Program-made: the position numbers and the translations under genes
Notes under the pieces: model-generated
What the model was told of the DNA's origin: nothing
Database searches by the model: none
Seen by the model: only the letters and a program-made list of their open reading frames with translations
Part shown: positions 24,151 through 32,821 of the stretch, one piece after another
Numbering within the stretch: the first letter of the stretch is position 1
Layout: each line of letters starts with the position of its first letter
Assembly: GCF_014211975.1 (NCBI RefSeq)
Contig: NZ_CP060084.1
Span: forward strand, 372,001-436,000
DNA from: Teredinibacter haidensis
GTDB taxonomy: Bacteria; Pseudomonadota; Gammaproteobacteria; Pseudomonadales; Cellvibrionaceae
Length of the DNA stretch: 64,000 bases
Reading direction: 5' to 3'

Positions 24151-25933
24151 GTTTAAACTCCTTTGGTTGATAATAGTTTTCGATGGCTTCCATGGTGACA
24201 ACGCCGTAAACATCACTCGTTAACGGCGAATAGGTTCGCGATACATAGAGTGCGCCTGTGCCTGAATTTTTTATTGCTTCCATGGCCTCAACTAGATTTG
24301 CGGTATCGTGAATGGGTAACAGGTTAACTCTTCGGCCGGCGATTTCTAGCAGGTCGATTAGCGGCGGTTCAATACTGTTATTATCGGGTTCCTCTGGTTC
24401 TTCCTGCTGTTGATTAATGGCTGCAGCGAGGTCTGCTGCGCGCAGGCCAATTTTCTGATGTTCCGAATCGAAAATAAACCACATGGGTTTGCTTTCCAGT
24501 TTTTTAATAACGGCTTCTTCGCTGATAAGTTGGGAGCAGGTAACAAAGCGAGTGTCCATAATGCTGCGTACACCTGCGCGCCTTAGGGCCTGCCTTGCCG
24601 GACCGAAATCGAGATCCCGGCCACTGTATTTTAGTTGTTGAATAAAAATACAGTTGAGTTTGAAAAATTGCCGTGTCGATACACAGGCCACGACGATAAC
24701 CAGCATGGCAGGAAATATCATGTTGGGGTTATAGCTTAGTTCCAGTACGGCGACCAGCGCTGCCAGCGGGGCGTTAAGGGTGGCTGCCATCATTCCTGTC
24801 ATACCGACAATCACGTAAAAACCGGGGTTTGTTTCCAGCGATGGGACAAAGGTTTGCAGGGCTAAACCCATCGCACCGCCTACACAGGCCCCGATAACCA
24901 GCAGCGGGCCAATTACTCCACCGGGGATTCCCAGGCCTATTACAATGGGGGTTACAAAGAGTTTGGCTGCAGCAATAATTAATAAGCTTGCAACGGCAAG
25001 CTTGCCGGCTAAGGCGGCATTAACCGTGTCGTAACCCAGGCCCATAATCTGTGGAATAAAAGCGGCGACACAACAGGTGATTAATCCGGCAGCAAGTAGG
25101 CGCAGATAGATGGACGCTTTGTTGAATTTCAGCGCGAATATATTTAAGCGAATGTAAACGCTTGCGCATACGGAGATGGCTAAGCCAACAATCATCATAT
25201 ACGGCAGCTCCATCAAGCTATTCATATCGCTGGTGCCTACCAGTAAGCCACCGCTGTCACCAAACGCCGCTTGGCTCATCATCGTACCCATGACGGAGGC
25301 GAGAATGACGGGTACAAATCCGACGATGGTGTATTCCATTACAATCACTTCCATAGCGAAGATAACGCCGGCCATGGGGGTGTCAAACGACGCTGAGATG
25401 GCTGCAGCAACGCCACAACCAATTAGTGTGTGCATGCTGTTATTGGGCAGCCGCAACCACTGCCCCAGCTGGCTAGCGGCACCTGCGCCCAGGTGTACTA
25501 CTGGACCTTCCCTGCCAACAGATTGACCGCTGATTAACGCAATAGCCGCACCGGCAAATTGCACCAGCCAGTTGCCAAAGGGCAGTTTGCCTTGGTGGTT
25601 ATGTAGGCGATCGAGTACATGGGCAACGCTGGTTTCACCGTACTTTTTCCCTGCAAACTTGAGCAAAACCGCAATAGCAAACAGTCCGGAAAATATAAAT
25701 AGAACACGGTCTGCAATAACCAAAGACTCGAAGTTATCTGGGCTGTCAGCAATCAGGAATGCGAGTGGGGTATCGATAATATATCGAAAGGCAACGATAA
25801 TGGCCCCTGTAAGCAAGCCTACCACCAGACCAAGCAGTGTTAGCTGGGGAAGGGCGTCGATATAGGCGAGAGAATGGCGAAAATTATTGAGGTGGCTGCT
25901 GAAAAACTGGCCAATATTTTTGGTGTTAATCAT
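24137..25933 (-). CDS. ClC-family chloride channel/transporter with CBS domains
   Basis: Integral membrane protein of 598 residues. About ten hydrophobic helices span 30-430, followed by a C-terminal CBS pair (about 445-590: VRSIMDTRFVTCSQLISEEA, VNLLPIHDTANLVEAMEAI). The gating glutamate motif GREGP is intact (E142). The GSGIP-type motif is not conserved (GETSV at 99-103). At the position of the E. coli proton glutamate (E203) the sequence is Glu-Val (E195-V196), as in animal ClC channels. It overlaps hemJ by 14 bp. No partner specific to pH or osmotic stress is nearby. Confidence 0.9.
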   Translation of the reverse strand: MINTKNIGQFFSSHLNNFRHSLAYIDALPQLTLLGLVVGLLTGAIIVAFRYIIDTPLAFLIADSPDNFESLVIADRVLFIFSGLFAIAVLLKFAGKKYGETSVAHVLDRLHNHQGKLPFGNWLVQFAGAAIALISGQSVGREGPVVHLGAGAASQLGQWLRLPNNSMHTLIGCGVAAAISASFDTPMAGVIFAMEVIVMEYTIVGFVPVILASVMGTMMSQAAFGDSGGLLVGTSDMNSLMELPYMMIVGLAISVCASVYIRLNIFALKFNKASIYLRLLAAGLITCCVAAFIPQIMGLGYDTVNAALAGKLAVASLLIIAAAKLFVTPIVIGLGIPGGVIGPLLVIGACVGGAMGLALQTFVPSLETNPGFYVIVGMTGMMAATLNAPLAALVAVLELSYNPNMIFPAMLVIVVACVSTRQFFKLNCIFIQQLKYSGRDLDFGPARQALRRAGVRSIMDTRFVTCSQLISEEAVIKKLESKPMWFIFDSEHQKIGLRAADLAAAINQQQEEPEEPDNNSIEPPLIDLLEIAGRRVNLLPIHDTANLVEAMEAIKNSGTGALYVSRTYSPLTSDVYGVVTMEAIENYYQPKEFKHAVG

Positions 25934-26050
25934 ATTTAGTCAGAATCCCGGATGGGAAGCGACAACCTCCCTTTAGCTTTTGGCGAAAGAACCTTATCAT
26001 ACGCGGCTATTCTTTTGTCGTCATTGGCGGCGTGTTATGGAGACTATGCT

Positions 26051-27091
26051 GTGATTAAAGTGGGTATTGTAGGTGGTACAGGCTATACCGGTGTTGAGCT
26101 TTTAAGGTTGTTGGCTATGCACCCGGAGGCGGAAGTGACCGCCATTACCTCTCGTGCAGAAGCGGGAAAGCCGGTTGCGGATCTTTTTCCCAACCTTCGG
26201 GGCCACTATACGCTGACTTTTAGCGAGCCCAGCGCCAAAGTTTTAAGCGCCTGCGATGTCGTTTTTTTTGCAACTCCCCACGGCGTTGCCCAGGCGATGA
26301 TGAACGATCTGTACGAGGCTGGTGTCCGTGTTATCGATCTTTCCGCCGATTTCCGCATCAAAGATATTGCCGTCTGGGAGCAGTGGTACGGCCAGAAACA
26401 CGGTTGTCCGGAACTGGTGGCAAAGGCAATATACGGTTTGCCTGAGGTTAATCGCGAAGCGATTAAAGGCGCGCAATTGGTGGCGTGCCCTGGTTGTTAC
26501 CCCACATCCATTCAGCTGGGTTTTTTGCCTCTGCTGGAAAATGACTTGATTGAAGCCGATTCGTTAATTGCCAATGCTGCATCGGGTATTAGTGGCGCGG
26601 GCCGACAGGGTAAAGTGGACTTCCTTCTGGCGGAAAACAGCGATAGCTTTCGGGCTTATGGTGTTGCCGGGCATCGCCACCTGCCCGAAATTGAGCAGGG
26701 TTTACAGGCTCTGCAGCCGCAGGGAAGATCTGCGCCAAAATTAACGTTTGTGCCTCACCTTCTACCTACGATCAGGGGGATTCATTCTACGTTATATGCA
26801 CGCTTAAAAGGCCGCGTAGACGATGTGCAGGCGCTATACGAGCAGCGCTTTGCCAAAGAGCCTTTTGTGGATGTGTTGCCAAAAGGCACTTTCCCGCAAA
26901 CCCGCACGGTAAAAAGTACAAATATGTGCAGACTATCGGTACTAGAGCCTCAGGAAAGGGGTACGGTTGTGGTGATGTCCGTGATCGACAACCTGACAAA
27001 AGGAGCCTCGGGTCAGGGTATTCAGAATATGAATATTATGTTTGGGCTGGAAGAAACCCTTGGTTTGTCGGCGCCTGCACTATTACCCTAA
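26051..27091 (+). CDS. argC: N-acetyl-gamma-glutamyl-phosphate reductase
   Basis: NADPH-dependent third step of arginine synthesis. I chose the GTG at 26051 (VIKVGIVGGTGYTGVELLRLL), giving the normal length of 346 residues; the longer frame from 25952 adds 33 unrelated residues. GGAG lies about 10 bases before it. The catalytic cysteine is in VACPGCYPTSIQLG, and the substrate-binding GVAGHRHLPEIEQ and FVPHLLPTIRGIHST are present. The other arginine gene in the window, argJ, lies far away. Confidence 0.96.
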   Translation: MIKVGIVGGTGYTGVELLRLLAMHPEAEVTAITSRAEAGKPVADLFPNLRGHYTLTFSEPSAKVLSACDVVFFATPHGVAQAMMNDLYEAGVRVIDLSADFRIKDIAVWEQWYGQKHGCPELVAKAIYGLPEVNREAIKGAQLVACPGCYPTSIQLGFLPLLENDLIEADSLIANAASGISGAGRQGKVDFLLAENSDSFRAYGVAGHRHLPEIEQGLQALQPQGRSAPKLTFVPHLLPTIRGIHSTLYARLKGRVDDVQALYEQRFAKEPFVDVLPKGTFPQTRTVKSTNMCRLSVLEPQERGTVVVMSVIDNLTKGASGQGIQNMNIMFGLEETLGLSAPALLP

Positions 27092-27125
27092 GCAAGCTGA
27101 ACACAACAATAATAAGGTGAATTAA

Positions 27126-27866
27126 ATGGCGGTGGTGAAGGGGAGTAAACAGTATTCGTTGCACGTTGTTCAATATCGGCCATGGACGAGAGCGGGCATA
27201 AGCATGCTGCTGTTAGCTGTTGTGGCAGCTGCAGTAGCGGTTAGCTTCGAGTTTGGTCATACGAAGGGGATGTCGGGGCAGGAGCAGGCTCTGCAAGATG
27301 TTGCGCGTTTAAATAGTGAGTTGCAGGCCAGTAACAGTGAGCTATCGGAGCTGCAGCAGCAAACGGCTAATATCAACTTGGGAGCCGAGGTCGATCGCAA
27401 AGCAAGTGAGACGGTTCGTCAGGAAGTTATTACGCTAAAGGATCAAGTTGCGGCGCTACAGGAAGAAAACAGTTTCTATCGCAATCTGATGGCACCAACG
27501 GGTAATAAGCGTGGTCTAACATTTGGCGCTGTCGAGGTGGTAGATACCGATAAGCCTCGGACTTACCACTTTAAAGTGGTTTTACAGCAGCTGGCAACTA
27601 ATCATCAGTTGCTGACGGGTACGCTCACATTTGATGTAGTGGGCAGGCTCAATGGCGTGGAGGCAAGCTTTTCTCTGAGTCAGTTATCCGAGCAGGTGAG
27701 CCAGGATGCTGTTAGGCTGCGTTTTAAGTATTTTCAAACGGTTCAGGGGGAGTTGTCCCTGCCCGAAGGGTTTGAACCAGAGCGTATAGAGCTGGTGGCA
27801 AAATCAGCTGGCAAAACGCCAGTAACGATAGAGAAACGGTTTGGCTGGTTGGTCGAGGAGGCCTAA
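27126..27866 (+). CDS. DUF6776-type single-pass membrane protein with coiled coil
   Basis: Protein of 246 residues. An N-terminal cytoplasmic stretch is followed by one membrane helix (ISMLLLAVVAAAVAVSFEF, about 24-42), a coiled coil (about 50-120: ARLNSELQASNSELSELQQQ, LKDQVAALQEENSFYRNLM) and a C-terminal, probably periplasmic, beta-rich domain. This fits the family described as DUF6776; the function is unknown. It lies 34 bp after argC and 3 bp before the bactofilin gene, with which it should act. Confidence 0.72.
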   Translation: MAVVKGSKQYSLHVVQYRPWTRAGISMLLLAVVAAAVAVSFEFGHTKGMSGQEQALQDVARLNSELQASNSELSELQQQTANINLGAEVDRKASETVRQEVITLKDQVAALQEENSFYRNLMAPTGNKRGLTFGAVEVVDTDKPRTYHFKVVLQQLATNHQLLTGTLTFDVVGRLNGVEASFSLSQLSEQVSQDAVRLRFKYFQTVQGELSLPEGFEPERIELVAKSAGKTPVTIEKRFGWLVEEA

Positions 27867-27869
27867 TAA

Positions 27870-28316
27870 ATGTTCGCTAAGAAAAAAGATAATCCATTTG
27901 CCCAGGGTGGTCACACACTGTTCGATAACGCGCTTGAAATTACTGGCGATGTGCATTTCGGTGGAACCCTTGATATTGAGGGCACCGTGAAAGGGAATAT
28001 CACAGCCGAAACCAATGGTGATGCTTTGGTTCGTGTGCGAGCCAAAGGCGAGGTGACGGGTGAAATTCACGCGCCCAAGATTATTATCAACGGCCATGTT
28101 CATGGAGATGTGTATTGCAGCAAGCATTTGGAGCTGGCAGCCAATGCTGTCGTGAATGGCGATGTGCACTACAAAGTTATCGAAATGGTAAAAGGAGCCC
28201 AGGTAAACGGCAAGTTGGTACATATTGTGGAAGATGCCGTTGCCAAGCCGGAGGCTGTTAAATCGACGGCGCCAGCCAAGGCAGGGTCTGTGCCGGCGAC
28301 TAAGGCTTCTGCTTAG
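27870..28316 (+). CDS. Bactofilin (polymer-forming cytoskeletal protein)
   Basis: Bactofilins self-assemble into filaments without nucleotide and organise local cell-envelope synthesis. It has 148 residues. The central beta-helix is made of short repeats with a hydrophobic core (ALEITGDVHFGGTLDIEGTV, KGNITAETNGDALVRVRAKG, EVTGEIHAPKIIINGHVHGD), with Ala/Lys-rich ends. GGAGG precedes the ATG. The close 3-bp spacing after the coiled-coil membrane protein suggests that partner anchors or positions it. Confidence 0.92.
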   Translation: MFAKKKDNPFAQGGHTLFDNALEITGDVHFGGTLDIEGTVKGNITAETNGDALVRVRAKGEVTGEIHAPKIIINGHVHGDVYCSKHLELAANAVVNGDVHYKVIEMVKGAQVNGKLVHIVEDAVAKPEAVKSTAPAKAGSVPATKASA

Positions 28317-28338
28317 CTAATCCCAATCTGGTTAATAG

Positions 28339-28368
28339 TTGACTAAAATGGTTGGTTAAATGGATAAT
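28339..28368 (+). promoter_or_regulatory. Candidate sigma70 promoter of erpA
   Basis: TTGACT (28339-28344) and GATAAT (28363-28368) are separated by 18 bases and lie 45 bases before the chosen erpA ATG, in the gap after the bactofilin gene. It would allow erpA to be expressed apart from the upstream genes. Both boxes are close to consensus; the promoter is not proven. Confidence 0.5.
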
Positions 28369-28413
28369 TGCCTCTCCGTAGTATTCGCTACTGTATAAGG
28401 TATGTGTCCCAAC

Positions 28414-28767
28414 ATGAGTCAAGCGCAAACATTTACTCCCGAACCCCTGCTGGTAACCGAAAGTGCGGTGGCCAAAGTGAAGGGGTTAATTGACGAGGAA
28501 GGCAATTCCGACCTTAAGCTGCGAGTGTACGTCACTGGTGGTGGCTGCTCGGGGTTTCAGTATGGTTTCGCTTTTGACGAGGCCTGTGCGGAAGACGATG
28601 CCCGCATCGAAAAAGAGGGTATCACGGTGGTGGTGGATGCCATGAGTTACCCTTATCTGGTTGGTGCTAGGTTGGATTACCAGGAGGGGTTGCAAGGTTC
28701 GCGCTTCACTGTCGAAAACCCCAATGCTGCTTCCACCTGTGGCTGCGGCTCATCTTTTTCTATCTAG
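28414..28767 (+). CDS. erpA: Iron-sulfur cluster insertion protein ErpA
   Basis: A-type carrier that hands Fe-S clusters to target enzymes, including those of isoprenoid synthesis. It has 117 residues from the ATG at 28414 (MSQAQTF); an ATG at 28402 would add four residues and has AAGG too close to it. The three cluster cysteines are visible in VTGGGCSGFQYGFAF and the C-terminal TCGCGSSFSI. The LKLRVYVTGG and ENPNAASTCGCG segments distinguish ErpA from IscA. Confidence 0.96.
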   Translation: MSQAQTFTPEPLLVTESAVAKVKGLIDEEGNSDLKLRVYVTGGGCSGFQYGFAFDEACAEDDARIEKEGITVVVDAMSYPYLVGARLDYQEGLQGSRFTVENPNAASTCGCGSSFSI

Positions 28768-28790
28768 CTAGCCTATCGTGGGGCAGTATT

Positions 28791-29309
28791 GTGAAGCCAT
28801 ACTGCCCTTATTCCCAGTTACTCTCCATCTCAATAGTGGTACTCGGCTTGTGCTTTGTCAGCCAGGCTTTCGCCCAGGTTTTAGCTCCCCCTTCGAGTAG
28901 CCATTTCAACACCCCGCCTCCAACGTATTCCCCTGTCGAGCCGTTGCCGCAAGGCTATTTAGCAAGAATTCAGCTCAATTCTCCCGAAGAAGTAGGGCAA
29001 GCCCTGCTGCGGGCGGAGTTATTGTTTCGCGATGGAAAGGCTTTACATCCGGGCGAACCCTTGGCTTTTGTTCTGCATGGCCCGGAAGTCGCTATATTTT
29101 TCCGAGAGAATTATGAGCAATACAAACCAATCGTGGATTTGGCTGCACGCTTATCAGCACTGGAAGTGGTCGATGTTCGCGTGTGTCAAACGCGCATGGG
29201 TGTGCTTGGGCGTGACCCTTCCGTATTGCTGCCTTTTGTTGGAACCGTGCCTTTTGGGCCGACTGAGATTGAACGGCTGGTGAAGGACAAGCAATTTGTT
29301 TATTTCTAG
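28791..29309 (+). CDS. Secreted DsrE-like protein
   Basis: Protein of 172 residues with a signal peptide cleaved after SQAFA (about residue 28) and a Pro/Ser-rich linker, so periplasmic. The rest resembles DsrE/F-like small sulphur-transfer proteins: FVLHGPEVAIFFRENYEQYK, then DVRVCQTRMGVLGRDPSVLL with one conserved Cys, and a closing VPFGPTEIERLVKDKQFVYF. A periplasmic sulphur or redox role is possible but not shown. It lies 23 bp after erpA and just before rnpB. Confidence 0.7.
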   Translation: MKPYCPYSQLLSISIVVLGLCFVSQAFAQVLAPPSSSHFNTPPPTYSPVEPLPQGYLARIQLNSPEEVGQALLRAELLFRDGKALHPGEPLAFVLHGPEVAIFFRENYEQYKPIVDLAARLSALEVVDVRVCQTRMGVLGRDPSVLLPFVGTVPFGPTEIERLVKDKQFVYF

Positions 29310-29333
29310 ACTAGAGTTTGCTACCGTGCGGCC

Positions 29334-29694
<361 letters not shown>

Positions 29695-29939
29695 CTTAAA
29701 ATACCGGTAGTTTCAGGGGGGCGAGATTGCTTTAACCCCTTTGGGCTACTAGTGTTGGTACAGAGTCTGATGATACAAGAAAAATACGTTCCGCACCCAC
29801 CTCCTGTTTGATTGAGACGCTTGTTTTGTTTCTCTTGTTCGGCTTACATACTTTAGTCTTATTGCTTGATTGATCACCAGCTGCGAGGATTGCTGGTTGC
29901 ACTATATTGGCTCATGGTTAGGTTATACAAGGGAAGCTC

Positions 29940-31937
29940 ATGCTTGATGTTATCTGGAACCCGGAATCCTGCGATCTTGTTGATATCAATATTCTCGGCG
30001 AGGAAATTGCGCGCCATCAGCGCAGCATGCTGGGTAGTGGGCAGGGTTTTTGGGAGTGGGATCTAGCCGCAAACAAATTGAGTTGGTATGGCACCTTCTG
30101 GCGTGAACTAGGGTATAACGAAGACGATATCCAAAACATGACCGAGCCGGAAGTTCTGCTGAATTTTATCCATCCGGAAGACCGTGCAGTTTTTGGTTCT
30201 GCCATGACCAAAACGATCACTGAAGGCGTTGGCATTGATGTCTGCTATCGCCTACGCAGTAAGATGGGGTACTACTTGTGGGTTCGTGTTACCGGCCAGG
30301 GTTTTCGTGATGAAAACGGTTGGACTCACCATGTCGCCGGCGTAAACCAGAATATTTCCCAGTTAAAACAAACCGAGCAGGCGCTTCGAGCCAGTGAAGA
30401 ACGTTACGGTCGCATAATTGCCGGAACGCAGGATGGCGTGTGGGATTGGGATATTGAAACGGGTGAAATCGAATTTTCCGATATCTGCTGGGAGCAGTTG
30501 GGTTTTAGTGGCGCAGAGATAAAAGAGCAGAATTTACGTAAAATCTCCGACTGGGAAGCGCGGATGCCCGAGCGCGATGTCGAGCGTTTTAAAGAAGCGT
30601 TACGTGCGCACATTCTGGAAGGGCAGTCCTTCGATATTGAGTATCAAAGCACAGCCAAAGATGGTTCTATTCGCTGGATTCGTGCTCGTGCAGAGGCCTC
30701 TTATAATAAACAGGGGCGGGCGGTGCGGGTGTCGGGTAGTAATATGGATATTACCGAGCTGAAAAACACTCAGCTGGCCGTGGTCCAGGCAAAAGTAGCT
30801 GCAGAGAAGGCTAATCAGGCCAAGTCCGAATTTTTATCCAGTATGAGTCACGAACTACGTACGCCGTTGAATGCCATTCTTGGCTACGCACAGCTATTTG
30901 ATTACGACGACAACCTTAACGGCGAGCAGCAGGATAATATTGTTGAGATCCGCAAAGCCGGGGCTCACCTGTTGCACTTGATTAATGAGGTGTTGGATCT
31001 GGCCAAGATCGAAGCCGGACGTATGACGCTTTCGTTGGAGCCGGTGATTCCTAATCGTGCTCTCGATGATTGCTTGAAGCTGGTTCAGCCACTGGCGGAA
31101 AAGAAACGTGTAGAGATTGTCGTGCACGCGGGCACCTTTGGCAACACCCCTATTTTTGCCGACAATACGCGTTTGAAGCAGGCACTAATAAATTTAATAT
31201 CCAATTCAATTAAATACAATCGTGAAAAAGGCAGAGTGACCATTGCTTTGGAGCAGGGGGATCGCGAAGCCATGCGGATTATTGTGCGTGATACTGGCCT
31301 GGGAATTCCCGAAGAAATGCGAAGTCAGGTCTTTGAGCCCTTCAATCGCTTGAGCGCTGAAATGGGCGCTATAGAGGGGAGTGGTGTTGGGTTGGTGATC
31401 ACCAAGCGTTTGGTCGAAATGATGAGTGGGCGCATTGGTTTCGAAAGTGTAGAGAACGTGGGCACCGAGTTTTGGATTGAGCTACCTCTGGCGAAAGAGG
31501 GGGACAAGGGCGTTACCCAGAGAGCTGAGGATGTGTTCTCATCCAAGCGCGGTGAACTGAAAGTGAGCGAATCCAGGCATATCCTTTACATTGAGGATAA
31601 TCCTGCCAATACTCGTCTGTTTGCTAAAATCATTGATCGCTTCGACCTGTTGACCGTAAGCACCGTAATGGAGCCACTACTGGGCATTTACGAAGCGCGT
31701 ACCGCACCACCGGACATTATTGTGCTGGATATCAATCTACCAGACTTGGATGGCTATGAGGTGCTGGAGGTTCTGCAGAATGATGCTCGCACCAAAGATA
31801 TTCCTATTGTCGCGCTGTCGGCCAACGCCATGTCATTGGATGTACATAAGGGCCTGAAGGCCGGTTTTGTTGACTACTTAACCAAGCCCGTAGACGTCAA
31901 TCGTCTTATTGAAGTATTTAATACGCATCTTGGTTAA
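29940..31937 (+). CDS. PAS-PAS hybrid histidine kinase with C-terminal receiver
   Basis: Signalling kinase of 665 residues without membrane helices, so a cytoplasmic sensor. In order: PAS 1 (about 25-145, with WDLAANKLSWYGTFWRELGY), PAS 2 (about 155-280, WDWDIETGEIEFSDICWEQL), HisKA with the phospho-acceptor H304 in SSMSHELRTPLNAILGY, HATPase (about 385-500, NLISNSIKYNR, DTGLGIPEEM, GSGVGLVI), and a receiver (about 540-665) whose phospho-Asp is D597 in VLDINLPDLDGYEVL. No response regulator or output gene is adjacent, so it is an orphan. GGGAAG precedes the ATG. Confidence 0.93.
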   Translation: MLDVIWNPESCDLVDINILGEEIARHQRSMLGSGQGFWEWDLAANKLSWYGTFWRELGYNEDDIQNMTEPEVLLNFIHPEDRAVFGSAMTKTITEGVGIDVCYRLRSKMGYYLWVRVTGQGFRDENGWTHHVAGVNQNISQLKQTEQALRASEERYGRIIAGTQDGVWDWDIETGEIEFSDICWEQLGFSGAEIKEQNLRKISDWEARMPERDVERFKEALRAHILEGQSFDIEYQSTAKDGSIRWIRARAEASYNKQGRAVRVSGSNMDITELKNTQLAVVQAKVAAEKANQAKSEFLSSMSHELRTPLNAILGYAQLFDYDDNLNGEQQDNIVEIRKAGAHLLHLINEVLDLAKIEAGRMTLSLEPVIPNRALDDCLKLVQPLAEKKRVEIVVHAGTFGNTPIFADNTRLKQALINLISNSIKYNREKGRVTIALEQGDREAMRIIVRDTGLGIPEEMRSQVFEPFNRLSAEMGAIEGSGVGLVITKRLVEMMSGRIGFESVENVGTEFWIELPLAKEGDKGVTQRAEDVFSSKRGELKVSESRHILYIEDNPANTRLFAKIIDRFDLLTVSTVMEPLLGIYEARTAPPDIIVLDINLPDLDGYEVLEVLQNDARTKDIPIVALSANAMSLDVHKGLKAGFVDYLTKPVDVNRLIEVFNTHLG

Positions 31938-32022
31938 CGTCTAGAAATATTTTCGCTATATTCACTGTCGTTATATGCTTCTTGGGTATATCCCGCACTG
32001 ATTAATAATCCCAAATATTCTT

Positions 32023-32059
32023 GCAGTTAAAGTAAATTCTAGGAATTCACTTTAACTGC
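32023..32059. terminator. Long imperfect palindrome, probable terminator of the kinase gene
   Basis: Eleven bases (GCAGTTAAAGT, 32023-32033) pair with ACTTTAACTGC (32049-32059). After one mismatch, AATTC (32035-32039) pairs with GAATT (32043-32047), leaving only a tag loop (32040-32042). It lies about 85 bases after the kinase stop. It is AT-rich and lacks a clean T run, so a protein-binding site is an alternative. Confidence 0.45.
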
Positions 32060-32200
32060 TTGTATATGATTGTGTTTCTTCTTTTTGTCGTTTCCTCCCG
32101 CTGTGTATGCATCCTGTAAAACTCTCAGAATTTCAATAGCTTAGCGAAACTTTTGCTCTCCATTTCCTTGACTTTGGCTCCCTGCGAAATATAGTGTTCA

Positions 32201-32263
32201 AAAGTGGTGTAAAGTGGATTAATGTGGGGTAAAGTGGGTAGATAAGCAATTTAACGTTATACT
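32201..32263 (+). promoter_or_regulatory. MraZ operator (four repeats) and dcw promoter
   Basis: Four direct repeats with an exact 10-bp period: aaagtggtgt, aaagtggatt, aatgtggggt and aaagtgggta at 32201-32240. They match the known MraZ target of spaced TGGGN boxes. TATACT at 32258-32263 is the likely -10, placing the last box over the -35 region, so MraZ binding should block or modulate transcription of its own cluster. Confidence 0.85.
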
Positions 32264-32365
32264 TCTCCGAGGTATTCCCAATTCAGTGCTTTATTTGCCG
32301 CTTTGAATAAACCGATAAACGCGTCTCAACCTTGACGTAATAAGGAAGAGAGACAGGAGGAAAGA

Positions 32366-32809
32366 GTGTTTCAGGGCAGTCACGCTATCAATATGGACGC
32401 CAAAGGGCGCATGGCTATTCCGGCTAAATACCGGGATTCGCTGGCAAGTGCCTGTGGTGGCCGTATTGTTATGACAGCTCACACTCAGGATCGCTGTGTG
32501 TTGGTTTATCCAGAGCCAGAGTGGCAGACCATTCTGCCGAAAATCGAAGCACTTCCCTCTTTCAACAAAGCATCACTTAGAGCGCAGCGATTGTTAATCG
32601 GCTACGCCTGCAGTCTTGAGCTGGATGGTAATGGTAGGGTGTTGGTTCCGCCAACTCTGCGCGACTACGCTGGTTTAGAAAAAAAAATGATGCTCGTTGG
32701 TCTCGGCAAAAAGTTTGAGCTCTGGAGTGAAGAGGCCTGGTTGGCCTCGGTGGCAGATATGGACAGCGATGAAGATCTGCCGGAAGAAATGATGACACTC
32801 TCTCTATAG
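32366..32809 (+). CDS. mraZ: Transcriptional regulator MraZ
   Basis: AbrB-like ring-forming regulator of the division and cell wall cluster. It has 147 residues and starts at GTG with AGGAGG just before. Two SpoVT-AbrB-type half domains are seen: GSHAINMDAKGRMAIPAKYR and CSLELDGNGRVLVPPTLRDY. It is the first gene of the dcw cluster, with its own target repeats directly upstream. Confidence 0.97.
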   Translation: MFQGSHAINMDAKGRMAIPAKYRDSLASACGGRIVMTAHTQDRCVLVYPEPEWQTILPKIEALPSFNKASLRAQRLLIGYACSLELDGNGRVLVPPTLRDYAGLEKKMMLVGLGKKFELWSEEAWLASVADMDSDEDLPEEMMTLSL

Positions 32810-32821
32810 AGATCCAAAGCT

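Larger units (their letters stand above)
31938..32365. other. Intergenic region with dcw promoter and MraZ operator
   Basis: This 428-bp stretch holds a 37-bp imperfect palindrome (32023-32059), the four MraZ boxes (32201-32240) and a TATACT -10 element (32258-32263). No gene is seen in it. Confidence 0.7.
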
